64,000 bases of DNA from Lachnospiraceae bacterium (GTDB lineage Bacteria; Bacillota; Clostridia; Lachnospirales; Lachnospiraceae): positions 124,001 through 188,000 of the forward strand of contig JAETOL010000001.1 of assembly GCA_021771755.1 (NCBI GenBank), written 5' to 3'. Of the stretch, positions 44,006 to 50,855 are shown piece by piece. The notes beneath the pieces were generated by a model. That model was not told the DNA's origin. It searched no databases and worked only from the letters and a program-made list of their open reading frames with translations. The position numbers and the translations under genes are program-made. Numbering within the stretch: the stretch's first letter is position 1; every line of letters starts with the position of its first letter.

Positions 44006-45283
44006 TTAACCATCTTTCTGACTTTCTGGAAGACACATGGCCAATGCATACGCAACCGTCGCTGTTACGGCATTTCCCGCCTGCTTATACAACTGTGAAT
44101 CAGAATTCACGGAAGCGGCACGCTCGTATAATTCATCCGGAAACCCCTGCAATCGAAAGCATTCTTTTGGTGTCAATCTCCGGATTCTTCCACATCTCAT
44201 CAATGTCCCCATCTGGCATCCTGTATCTAATGTCTGTGAACATCCTTTTCCGACTCTTCCACGGCGGGTATCACTATTCGGATATGCAAGTACAATTCCA
44301 TCTCCTAGATGAGCTTCTTCATATCCAGTTTTTGTTGCATTTTTCACTTTCACGGATTTAACGGGTTTCTCACAAAAATACACACCGTGGCGATCTTGGG
44401 AGGTCAGCGTAAACATTGGCTCTCCATCTTCTTTCATTCGTCTTCCATTCTGACGTTTTTCCATCCGCTCCGGTGTCAAAACAGGATGCACTTCCATAAC
44501 CGCAGAATTCATTGCCGTATGATTTACCATTCCCGCTGTGTATCTTGCGGTCAAGCATCTTGCAGTATCCGTAATCTTCGGTGCAACTTTGCTTTGATCT
44601 ATAAAATAAAGTCCTGTCTTCGCTCCCATTCCCCCTGCATTTCCAATCAATGTAGTTGAAACTCCCTGAGAATCATATACTCTGTATCCCTGCATTCCGC
44701 CTATAATCTGATTAAGAGCTGCTTTGTTTTTTCCTCTGAGAGATAATATTTCTCGTCTACCTCGGCTTCTAAGATTTGCGATAATGAACACGCGCTCTCT
44801 GTTTTGTGGAACTCCGTAGTCTTTTGAGTTAAGCACCTGCCAGCGACAGTCATACCCTGCTTCTCCCATTTCAGACAAAACCGTGGCAAAATCGAATCCT
44901 GCATTAATTGATAGCAGGTTCTTAACGTTTTCAACAAAAAGGTATGTGGGCTTATCACTTTCTTCTTTGCCTTTGAGGAGGTCAATAATGTTAAAATATA
45001 TTCCACTTCTTTTTCCGACCAGTCCCCGCTGCTTTCCTGCAACTGAAATATCCTGACAGGGGAATCCAAAGCACCAGATGTCTGCTCTTGGCACATCGGA
45101 TGGTTTAAGTTTTGTGACATCATCCGCTTTCCACTCTCCTTCCGTATCATACATTGCTTCGTATGAAGCTCTTGCAAATTTATCATATTCACAATATCCC
45201 ACACACTTATGACCGGCAGATTCCAAACCTAAACGGAACCCGCCAATACCTGAGCATAAATCAAGGAAGGTCAACTGCGTCAT
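44006..45283 (-). CDS. DNA (cytosine-5) methyltransferase
   Basis: The 425-residue enzyme transfers a methyl group from S-adenosylmethionine to C5 of cytosine. Motif I DLCSGIGGFRLGLE (about 7-20), motif IV GFPCQDISVAG with the catalytic Cys, motif VI FVENVKNLL, motif VIII QNRERVFIIA and motif X QAGNAVTATVAYA are all present. The target-recognition region between VIII and X is long, with STTLIGNAGGMGAKTGLYF. No partner endonuclease is adjacent, so it is probably an orphan phage enzyme for self-protection. It overlaps the next methylase by 23 bp. Confidence 0.94.
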   Translation of the reverse strand: MTQLTFLDLCSGIGGFRLGLESAGHKCVGYCEYDKFARASYEAMYDTEGEWKADDVTKLKPSDVPRADIWCFGFPCQDISVAGKQRGLVGKRSGIYFNIIDLLKGKEESDKPTYLFVENVKNLLSINAGFDFATVLSEMGEAGYDCRWQVLNSKDYGVPQNRERVFIIANLRSRGRREILSLRGKNKAALNQIIGGMQGYRVYDSQGVSTTLIGNAGGMGAKTGLYFIDQSKVAPKITDTARCLTARYTAGMVNHTAMNSAVMEVHPVLTPERMEKRQNGRRMKEDGEPMFTLTSQDRHGVYFCEKPVKSVKVKNATKTGYEEAHLGDGIVLAYPNSDTRRGRVGKGCSQTLDTGCQMGTLMRCGRIRRLTPKECFRLQGFPDELYERAASVNSDSQLYKQAGNAVTATVAYALAMCLPESQKDG

Positions 45284-46517
45284 GCGTGTCACCTTCCTTC
45301 ATTAGCTCTGAATATTTTATTTTCTTCCCATCCCGTATTACATATACATCTTCTGCACTTCCCACAAATTCCATATAACGATGTACTATCACATCCGCAT
45401 ATTTTTCATCCAATTCTATCGTCCTGCAAATACGCCCTGTCTGTTCACAGGCAATCATCGTAGAACCGCTTCCACCAAATGGATCTAAGACAATGCAATT
45501 ACTCATACTGGAGTTACGGATTGGATATGCCACCAGTTCCACAGGTTTCATAGTCGGATGCATATCATTTTTCTTCGGACGGTCATATTCCCATATGGTA
45601 GACTGCTTTCTGTCTGAATACCACATATGCTTTCCACCCAACTTCCATCCAAATAAAATCGGCTCATGCTGCCATTGATAGGGACTTCTTCCTAAAACCA
45701 ATGACTGCTTTTTCCAAATGCATGTACCGGAAAGATAAAATCCTGCTGCTTTAAACGCCCTGCGGAAGTTTAATCCCTCAGTATCCGCATGGAACACATA
45801 AATGGAAGCATCACGTTCCATGTTCTGTTCCATATTCACGAAAGCGGCAAACAGAAAATTATAGAATTTATCGTCTTCCAAATTATCATTTTGGATTTTC
45901 CCTGCACTTCCTTCATAATTTACATTATATGGCGGATCAGTTACTACAAGATTAGCTTTCTTTCCTTCCATAAGTTTTTCATAAGTCTCAGGTAAAGTGG
46001 AATCCCCACACACCAGTCGGTGCATTCCAAGCATCCACACATCTCCCTGCTTTGTCATGGCAGGTTTCTTCAACTCAGCATCCACATCAAAATCATCTTC
46101 TTTGATTTTTTTATCATGAACCTTATTAAATAACTGCTCAATTTCCGGCGGTTCAAATCCGGTAAATCCAACATCAAAATCTGATTTTTGCAAATCTTCA
46201 ATCAAATCTGCTAAAAGTTCCTGATTCCATTCTCCTGTAATTTTATTCAGGGCAATATTCAGCGCTTTCTCTTTTGTTTTATCAATTTCAATGACAATAC
46301 AATCAATTTCATCATACCCTAATGTTTGAAGAACCGTGGCTCTCTGATGTCCACCGATAATCGTCATATCTGAATTCACAATAATCGGCTCAACATATCC
46401 GAACTCCGTAATACTGTTTTTTATTTTTTCAAATTCCTTATCTCCCGGCTTGAGTTTCTTTCTCGGATTATATGATGCCGGAATCAAATCCCTAATCCGC
46501 AGCTTTCTGAACTCCAT
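45261..46517 (-). CDS. ParB-nuclease-like / DNA N6-adenine or N4-cytosine methyltransferase fusion
   Basis: Residues about 1-90 are a ParB-like domain (RIRDLIPASYNPRK, IIGGHQRATVLQTLG). From about 150 on is a beta-class amino-methyltransferase with catalytic VVTDPPYNV (about 193-201) and the later AdoMet motif VLDPFGGSGSTMIACEQTG (about 345). TMKPVELVAY lies between. Such fusions are common in phages of Firmicutes. It is translated with the m5C enzyme (23-bp overlap), so the phage probably has two methylation marks. Target unknown. Confidence 0.93.
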   Translation of the reverse strand: MEFRKLRIRDLIPASYNPRKKLKPGDKEFEKIKNSITEFGYVEPIIVNSDMTIIGGHQRATVLQTLGYDEIDCIVIEIDKTKEKALNIALNKITGEWNQELLADLIEDLQKSDFDVGFTGFEPPEIEQLFNKVHDKKIKEDDFDVDAELKKPAMTKQGDVWMLGMHRLVCGDSTLPETYEKLMEGKKANLVVTDPPYNVNYEGSAGKIQNDNLEDDKFYNFLFAAFVNMEQNMERDASIYVFHADTEGLNFRRAFKAAGFYLSGTCIWKKQSLVLGRSPYQWQHEPILFGWKLGGKHMWYSDRKQSTIWEYDRPKKNDMHPTMKPVELVAYPIRNSSMSNCIVLDPFGGSGSTMIACEQTGRICRTIELDEKYADVIVHRYMEFVGSAEDVYVIRDGKKIKYSELMKEGDTHDAVDLP

Positions 46518-46947
46518 CTTCCAATCCCTCCCAAAATCGTGCTTTTATATAACAGTCATGACTACAATACTTTCTATTCTTATTTCCATAACTTGTGAAT
46601 TCTTTGCCGCATCTTGCACAAGTCATGGTGTAAATTGCCGTGTCCTTCCGATGCAGTTTTTCAGGGTGTGCTTTCCACCACTCCCGCCTGCACTTATCTG
46701 AGCAAAACTTCTTCGGTCTGCCTGTAGACGGTTGTATCAGTTCTGCTCCACAATACAAACACGCCTTTCCTAACATCATCTGCTCCTGAATGTTTTTTGT
46801 AAGCGCAGAGGCATAGCCGTCCATACCATGCGCCCTACAAAAATTCCTGACAATGTCACGAGACAACCCCACCACGGAAGCGATGGCACGATATCCCACT
46901 CCCTGCGTCCGCATTTTCCTAATCTGTTCGGCTTGTAATTCTGTCAT
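46492..46947 (-). CDS. HTH and double zinc-finger phage protein
   Basis: A 151-residue protein with a sigma-like helix-turn-helix (GVGYRAIASVVGLSRDIVRNFC) and two Cys4 zinc fingers, CLYCGAELIQ/FCSDKCRREWW and CARCGKEFTS/YCSHDCYIKARFW. Homologs are often labelled sigma-70-like. Start ATG 46947 (GGTGAG upstream) or ATG 46959. It overlaps the ParB-methylase by 26 bp. Probably binds DNA, perhaps in packaging or late control. Confidence 0.75.
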   Translation of the reverse strand: MTELQAEQIRKMRTQGVGYRAIASVVGLSRDIVRNFCRAHGMDGYASALTKNIQEQMMLGKACLYCGAELIQPSTGRPKKFCSDKCRREWWKAHPEKLHRKDTAIYTMTCARCGKEFTSYGNKNRKYCSHDCYIKARFWEGLEDGVQKAAD

Positions 46948-47235
46948 GCCTCTCACCATCCTTCCTGTTTCCAGACATAAAAACAGGTCAAAACGCAGCC
47001 GTTTTTACTGCATTTTAACCCTTATAATTCCTATTTTTCCTAACTTTTTAACGAAATACACATACCCCATTTTGCGAATAACTGCTTGTTTTACAACACA
47101 TTCTACGAAAACTCTTGTCCTCTTTTCCTATCCCCCCTGTTTAATTCTGCGAAAATTCACGTTTGAGGGGGCGGCGGTCAATGTTCAACAAATTTGTAGA
47201 GATTTAATCCCCCCACCTTTGTCTAGTATTTCCAA
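46948..47235. other. Non-coding gap with G/C blocks, candidate packaging (cos) site
   Basis: No gene is seen in these 290 bp. In an otherwise A/T-rich setting, 47126-47135, 47163-47175 and 47208-47216 carry runs of C or G, the middle one containing GAGGGGGCGGCGG. The gap follows the HNH gene, whose relatives assist cos cleavage together with terminase. This is a guess from position and composition. Confidence 0.35.
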
Positions 47236-47589
47236 TCAATATCGATATTCCTGATACCGATCTTCCGTCATGGTTTTTACATCATGGTGATGTTTGCATA
47301 AAGGCTGCCAATTCTCTTCATTCCAAAAGAGGATTGGATCACCACGATGCGGTTTAATATGATCCACAATCGTTGCTCTTACATATTTTCCTTCTTTCTC
47401 GCATTTACAACACAGCGGATGCTCCTTTAAGAATCTTTTCCTCGCCCGCTGCCACTTACTGTTGTAACCACGTCCCGCCGCACTCTCCCGTTCTCCACGG
47501 TGTAACGCTTCATGTTCTTCACAATATCTTCCCTCTGTCAATTTCGGACAGCCGGGATGACAGCATGGTTTCATTGGCTTTCTCGGCAT
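47236..47589 (-). CDS. HNH endonuclease
   Basis: The 117-residue protein has the HNH fold: CCHPGCPKLTEGRYCEEHEA and HPLCCKCEKEGKYV zinc sites, VDHIKPHRGDP (first catalytic His), NWQPLCKHHHDVKT at the end. In HK97-like phages this nuclease lies near the terminase and is needed for cos cutting; here it is 6 kb upstream of terS but in the same operon. First gene after the late promoter. Confidence 0.93.
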   Translation of the reverse strand: MPRKPMKPCCHPGCPKLTEGRYCEEHEALHRGERESAAGRGYNSKWQRARKRFLKEHPLCCKCEKEGKYVRATIVDHIKPHRGDPILFWNEENWQPLCKHHHDVKTMTEDRYQEYRY

Positions 47590-47653
47590 ACTGATTTCCC
47601 CTTTCCTTTATGTACGCAGCGTGGGAAAGGATGTAAAGCCACGCTCCGACAGA

Positions 47654-47697
47654 AAAAAAGACCAAAAGCAAATGCTTTCAGTCCCGTTTCTTTTTTC
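47654..47697. terminator. Hairpin between the late promoter and the HNH gene
   Basis: GAC..AAAGCA and TGCTTT..GTC form a stem with a two-base loop, flanked by seven A on the left and six T on the right, so it could end transcription in either direction. It lies about 45 bp downstream of the -10 box of the late promoter. If the late promoter is real, this hairpin would be an attenuator or an antitermination target. Confidence 0.65.
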
Positions 47698-47706
47698 CGC
47701 ATCTTA

Positions 47707-47762
47707 AGAATAACACAAAAGAAATGTAATGTCAGTCTACTCTTAGTCTACTTTCAGTCTAC
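47707..47762 (-). promoter_or_regulatory. Late promoter with three 11-bp phased activator repeats
   Basis: On the minus strand CTGACA (47735-47730) and TATTCT (47712-47707) are 17 bp apart. Immediately upstream, GTAGACT occurs three times at 47762-47756, 47751-47745 and 47740-47734, each exactly 11 bp from the next and the last touching the -35 box. One repeat per helical turn upstream of -35 is the layout of an activator site. It faces the HNH-to-endolysin late operon. Confidence 0.75.
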
Positions 47763-47795
47763 CAAATTAATACTGTTTTCTATTCTAATATGGCG

Positions 47796-47896
47796 GAGGG
47801 GAATGATCCCCTCTTTACAATCGCCCGTGCATGGTTACAGGTTACGCCATCTGTCCACCCGTGTAGCTTTGCAGCCATGCGCATACAGCACGGGGG
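47796..47896 (-). ncRNA. Candidate structured RNA after the early operon
   Basis: Directly after the stop of the 47906 gene the sequence folds into nested stems: CCCGTGC/GCACGGG (47888-47894 with 47824-47830), GCATGG/CCATGC (47829-47834 with 47875-47880, sharing two bases), ACAG/CTGT, and a perfect GAGGGGA-loop-TCCCCTC hairpin (47796-47813). The G/C content is far above the neighbouring non-coding DNA. No open frame fits it. I could not match it to a named RNA family. Confidence 0.55.
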
Positions 47897-47905
47897 ATTT
47901 TTCCA

Positions 47906-48181
47906 TTACAACACTTCTTTCAAACGAATATAAGTTTCTGTCAATATCTTCCGAAAATCTCGTTCCTTTTCTATTTCATTTCCCGGTTCATCCACATTTA
48001 TAATACAACAGTCAGGTATTGTTTCAGAAAATATCTTATAAAAAGAAGTCTCTACAATCAAATGACAATGCTGAGAGTAAAATGGCTCTGCCATAGCTTC
48101 ATATTCCTCTTTTGTAATTTCTCCATCCAAATATTCCCATATTTGCCCTAAAAGTATTCTTTTAACTTTTTCTTGATTCAT
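47906..48181 (-). CDS. Small acidic protein next to the secreted nuclease, unknown
   Basis: A 91-residue acidic protein (MNQEKVKRILLGQIWEYLDG onward) with two Cys-containing strands (HCHLIVETSFYKIF, DCCIINVDEPG). No family recognised. Size, acidity and position 15 bp after a nuclease gene resemble an immunity protein, but a lipoprotein nuclease acting outside the cell may not need one. Last gene before the structured RNA. Confidence 0.6.
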   Translation of the reverse strand: MNQEKVKRILLGQIWEYLDGEITKEEYEAMAEPFYSQHCHLIVETSFYKIFSETIPDCCIINVDEPGNEIEKERDFRKILTETYIRLKEVL

Positions 48182-48196
48182 ATTCTATCTCTTTCT

Positions 48197-49186
48197 TTAT
48201 GGATTACACCTTTTGCAAGGTTCATATCCCTGTTGGATTAATTCATCTCTAGTCCCCGTAAATTCTCCTTTATTACTTTCGTTCATTTGATTTAAACTGG
48301 AACAGCTTGGTCGATGAAATTTCTTTGTATTGGTATTCAGCACATACGAAGATTCTGTTGTCTGTTCATTTCCCGCTTCGATATTCCCTTCCGTACTTCC
48401 TTCTGAAGAACCATCATCATTGGAAAGCTGACTTTCCCCTGTAGCGTAATCAATAGAAACACCCGGTTGTACATTGTAGCAATACACATTAAAAAGAATT
48501 CCTTCCCCGTTATCTTCCACGGACTTAGCTTCCATCTGTACACCGCTCGCTACCAGATTATCCCCTTCATAAATTGGTGTTACCCGATATAGCACATGGT
48601 TTCCAGTTTCTTTTATGTAATCTGCCACCATATTTTCAAATGGCAGCATCCCTTCCACGTTTAAATATCTGGTTCCTGTGATCAGGTTCTTTGTGTTGGC
48701 ATTCTCAGCAGTTAATTGAAATCCAATCAGATGGCAACGGTTATAAAGATACTTTCCATCTACACAATCGTATTTTACGGTATGCCATCCAGAAGGTTTG
48801 ACCTGCCCGATAGAACCTCTGTCTTCTGTTGGCATTAAATCCTGACCGATATTGGCATAGGCTATACCGCATCTTCCCATCGAATCCAAATCACTATATG
48901 TTTCAAATGATTCCGTTTTTAATTCTGAATCTGTAAAGTTCGGAATATTATTTGCAATCGTGACATAGGCTTTTCCAGAATACTCCGGTATTTCACCCAT
49001 ATTTATTGTAGGTTCGCTTTCATCTATAATTTCCCAATCTTCTTGTTCCACAGTTTCCTGTTGTTGCTCCGTAACTGTCTGATCTTTCGATGGCTGTGAT
49101 TCTTCCTGAACATCTGCACCACATCCACTAAGCATCAGCATCAAAGCCATAAAAATCGGAATCCATCTTTTTTTCCACTTATTCAT
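48197..49186 (-). CDS. Secreted lipoprotein DNA/RNA non-specific nuclease
   Basis: The protein has a lipoprotein signal (MNKWKKRWIPIFMALMLMLSGC, Cys about 22), an acidic linker, and a beta-beta-alpha-metal nuclease domain of the NUC1/EndA-like type: EDRGSIGQVKPSGWHTVKYD and YNRCHLIGFQLTAENAN, where RCHLIGFQL carries the catalytic His, then NLITGTRYLNVEGMLPFE. The C-terminal NTKKFHRPSC and YEPCKRCNP form an Ada-like four-residue metal site. Related genes are widespread on Firmicutes mobile elements. Start ATG 49186 fits GGAGG spacing better than ATG 49192. Role could be degrading foreign DNA or rival phage DNA at the surface. Confidence 0.87.
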   Translation of the reverse strand: MNKWKKRWIPIFMALMLMLSGCGADVQEESQPSKDQTVTEQQQETVEQEDWEIIDESEPTINMGEIPEYSGKAYVTIANNIPNFTDSELKTESFETYSDLDSMGRCGIAYANIGQDLMPTEDRGSIGQVKPSGWHTVKYDCVDGKYLYNRCHLIGFQLTAENANTKNLITGTRYLNVEGMLPFENMVADYIKETGNHVLYRVTPIYEGDNLVASGVQMEAKSVEDNGEGILFNVYCYNVQPGVSIDYATGESQLSNDDGSSEGSTEGNIEAGNEQTTESSYVLNTNTKKFHRPSCSSLNQMNESNKGEFTGTRDELIQQGYEPCKRCNP

Positions 49187-49598
49187 GCTCATATACCTCC
49201 AACGTTATTTTCTCATGAGAGCTTCCTGAAAATTCTTCCACATCTATTAGTTTCCAATTTCCATCATTCACATCAATAGTAAAGAAGAAATCTCCCGGAT
49301 ACTTGCGATTCCATTTACACAATATTATTTTTTCAATCTTATCACGGAAATTCTCAATCTCCAAATTTTCAACGAAGCAGTAATCCTTTTCTCCTGCTTT
49401 CGCCAAAAAGTCCTCTGCTTCCTGAATCTGTTCTGTAGCTTCAAAATCCACAAATTGTTTATGCGAATACGCATTCATCCACAGCTTTCCATTTTTTGTC
49501 ATGGAAAGTATCCGTTCCCTCAATCGTTTATCTTGACTCTGTCTCCGATGATTAAATGTCATGCCATTCCTGTCATCTACCGCAACAATTAAAATCAT
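49179..49598 (-). CDS. Conserved mobile-element protein of unknown function
   Basis: The 139-residue protein starts MILIVAVDDRNGMTFNHRRQ, a strongly patterned segment, and has KLWMNAYSHKQFVDF and RKYPGDFFFTIDVND. Homologs regularly accompany the nuclease lipoprotein and are sometimes mislabelled ribonuclease Z. The alternating strands and helices suggest a Rossmann- or dihydrofolate-reductase-like fold, since VAVDDRNGM resembles the start of DHFR; this is speculation. It overlaps the nuclease gene by 8-14 bp. Confidence 0.68.
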   Translation of the reverse strand: MILIVAVDDRNGMTFNHRRQSQDKRLRERILSMTKNGKLWMNAYSHKQFVDFEATEQIQEAEDFLAKAGEKDYCFVENLEIENFRDKIEKIILCKWNRKYPGDFFFTIDVNDGNWKLIDVEEFSGSSHEKITLEVYEHE

Positions 49599-49603
49599 AT
49601 TCT

Positions 49604-49915
49604 CTACACCTTCTCTCCCAGCATCTGAAGTTTCAGCTTCTCACAAAAAGCAGGGTAGTCATGATGCCCCATTAACAGCATTTTTTTCTCCAATTCATCT
49701 AATGCCTTTAGGAAATTTTTCTCATCTTTTTTTCTTACTTTACAAAAAATAATCAGGTAATCATTTCCCTTTTTTCCAAATTCTTTTCCAAAAGAAACCT
49801 CAACTTTCTGCTGAATAAATAACTGATCTCCAAGATATTCTTCAGTATCTACAAACGCATAGCATTTATAAAACAATGAAAAACGCCGTAATCTCCAATA
49901 ATTTTTTCCTTCCAT
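49604..49915 (-). CDS. Small basic protein of unknown function in the nuclease cassette
   Basis: A 103-residue protein starting at ATG 49915 (GGAGGAG upstream): MEGKNYWRLRRFSLFYKCYAF, then VSFGKEFGKKGNDYLIIFCKV and a C-terminal helical region. No family recognised. It lies 5 bp before the 49179 gene and appears to be part of the same cassette of three or four genes. Confidence 0.6.
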   Translation of the reverse strand: MEGKNYWRLRRFSLFYKCYAFVDTEEYLGDQLFIQQKVEVSFGKEFGKKGNDYLIIFCKVRKKDEKNFLKALDELEKKMLLMGHHDYPAFCEKLKLQMLGEKV

Positions 49916-49984
49916 CCTTCTCCTCCCCATTTATCTAATTATAACACGAACAGCGGTATCTACATAGACCCGCTGTTACATTCG

Positions 49985-50350
49985 TCAATTATATTCTGCA
50001 TAAACCCCTATCTGTATCTGAAGGGCAATCGTAATCTGCTGCATGACCATCTCATCGTAAACCTCTCCCAACTTCTCCAGTAATTGATTCTTATCCAAAG
50101 TCTCCACCTGTTCAGCTAATGCCATGCTTGGTTTTGATAATCCAACACTTGCTTTTAATGGTATCTGTACGTGGGTTGGAAGATATTTTTTCTTCCACAC
50201 CCTCGCAGTCAATGGTACAACCGTTACCACCGGAGAGTTTTCATTTGCCCTGTTATTGCTCACGACCAGAGCTGGACGGACACCACACTGTTTATACGAA
50301 TTTTCATTATTTCCAAAATCCACATTATAAATTTCGCCTCGTCTGCACAT
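49985..50350 (-). CDS. MazF/PemK-type endoribonuclease toxin without visible antitoxin
   Basis: The 121-residue protein has the PemK-like fold: CRRGEIYNVDFGN, GVRPALVVSNNRANENSPVVTVVPLTA, THVQIPLKASVGLSKPSMALAEQVETLD. MazF enzymes cut mRNA at short sequences. The conserved Arg in the RPALVV segment and the Ser/Thr in TVVPLTA are intact. No MazE-like gene lies next to it; the upstream gene is a sigma-like regulator. Such solitary copies are frequent in Lachnospiraceae phages and may have another role. Confidence 0.9.
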   Translation of the reverse strand: MCRRGEIYNVDFGNNENSYKQCGVRPALVVSNNRANENSPVVTVVPLTARVWKKKYLPTHVQIPLKASVGLSKPSMALAEQVETLDKNQLLEKLGEVYDEMVMQQITIALQIQIGVYAEYN

Positions 50351-50365
50351 TTCTTTATGTCCTCC

Positions 50366-50854
50366 TTATCCCAAAATAAAGGCTTCCGTCTGTTTATCAC
50401 GAAGCTCGTACAAAAAATCCAGTTCCTTCATTGCTGCTTTCCTGTATTTTCCAATCATGGCATGACTTACATTATATTTTTGTTCCATTGTTTCCCATGT
50501 AAGCTCTCCTCGTACCAGATCCATTACCAGTTCCGGCAGAATCCCATCCAAACTTGCAACGCTATGTTCAAAAAATTTCAGTTCTTCTACAACTGCCTGA
50601 TATCTGTTCCAAAGAAACTCAAACCATTCATCATTTTCCCGATCCATCACACTTTTATAATTTATTGCAACGGATGCGGTTTTATCTGATCGATTGCTTG
50701 TCTGTACCCTGTCATTGTCATCAGCATGACCGAACATCATGGAATCGATAACATCTGATTCCTCAATCCCGCTGAATTGTTCCAACTGAAAAAGTAAAAT
50801 TCCCTGTTCCTTCTTCAAATTCTTATATTCCTTAAACATCCTTTCTGCTGTCAT
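50366..50854 (-). CDS. ArpU/sigma-like phage regulator, candidate late activator
   Basis: A 162-residue protein starting at ATG 50854 behind GGAGGAATG. The N-terminal half is a coiled coil (ERMFKEYKNLKKEQGILLFQ); the C-terminus has a sigma-4-like helix-turn-helix, VRGELTWETMEQKYNVSHAMIGKYRKAAMKEL. Proteins of this type (DUF1492/ArpU group) control late genes in Gram-positive phages. It is the only such gene in the early operon, so it is my candidate for binding the GTAGACT repeats at 47734-47762. It starts 1 bp after the helicase stop. Confidence 0.75.
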   Translation of the reverse strand: MTAERMFKEYKNLKKEQGILLFQLEQFSGIEESDVIDSMMFGHADDNDRVQTSNRSDKTASVAINYKSVMDRENDEWFEFLWNRYQAVVEELKFFEHSVASLDGILPELVMDLVRGELTWETMEQKYNVSHAMIGKYRKAAMKELDFLYELRDKQTEAFILG

Positions 50855-50855
50855 G

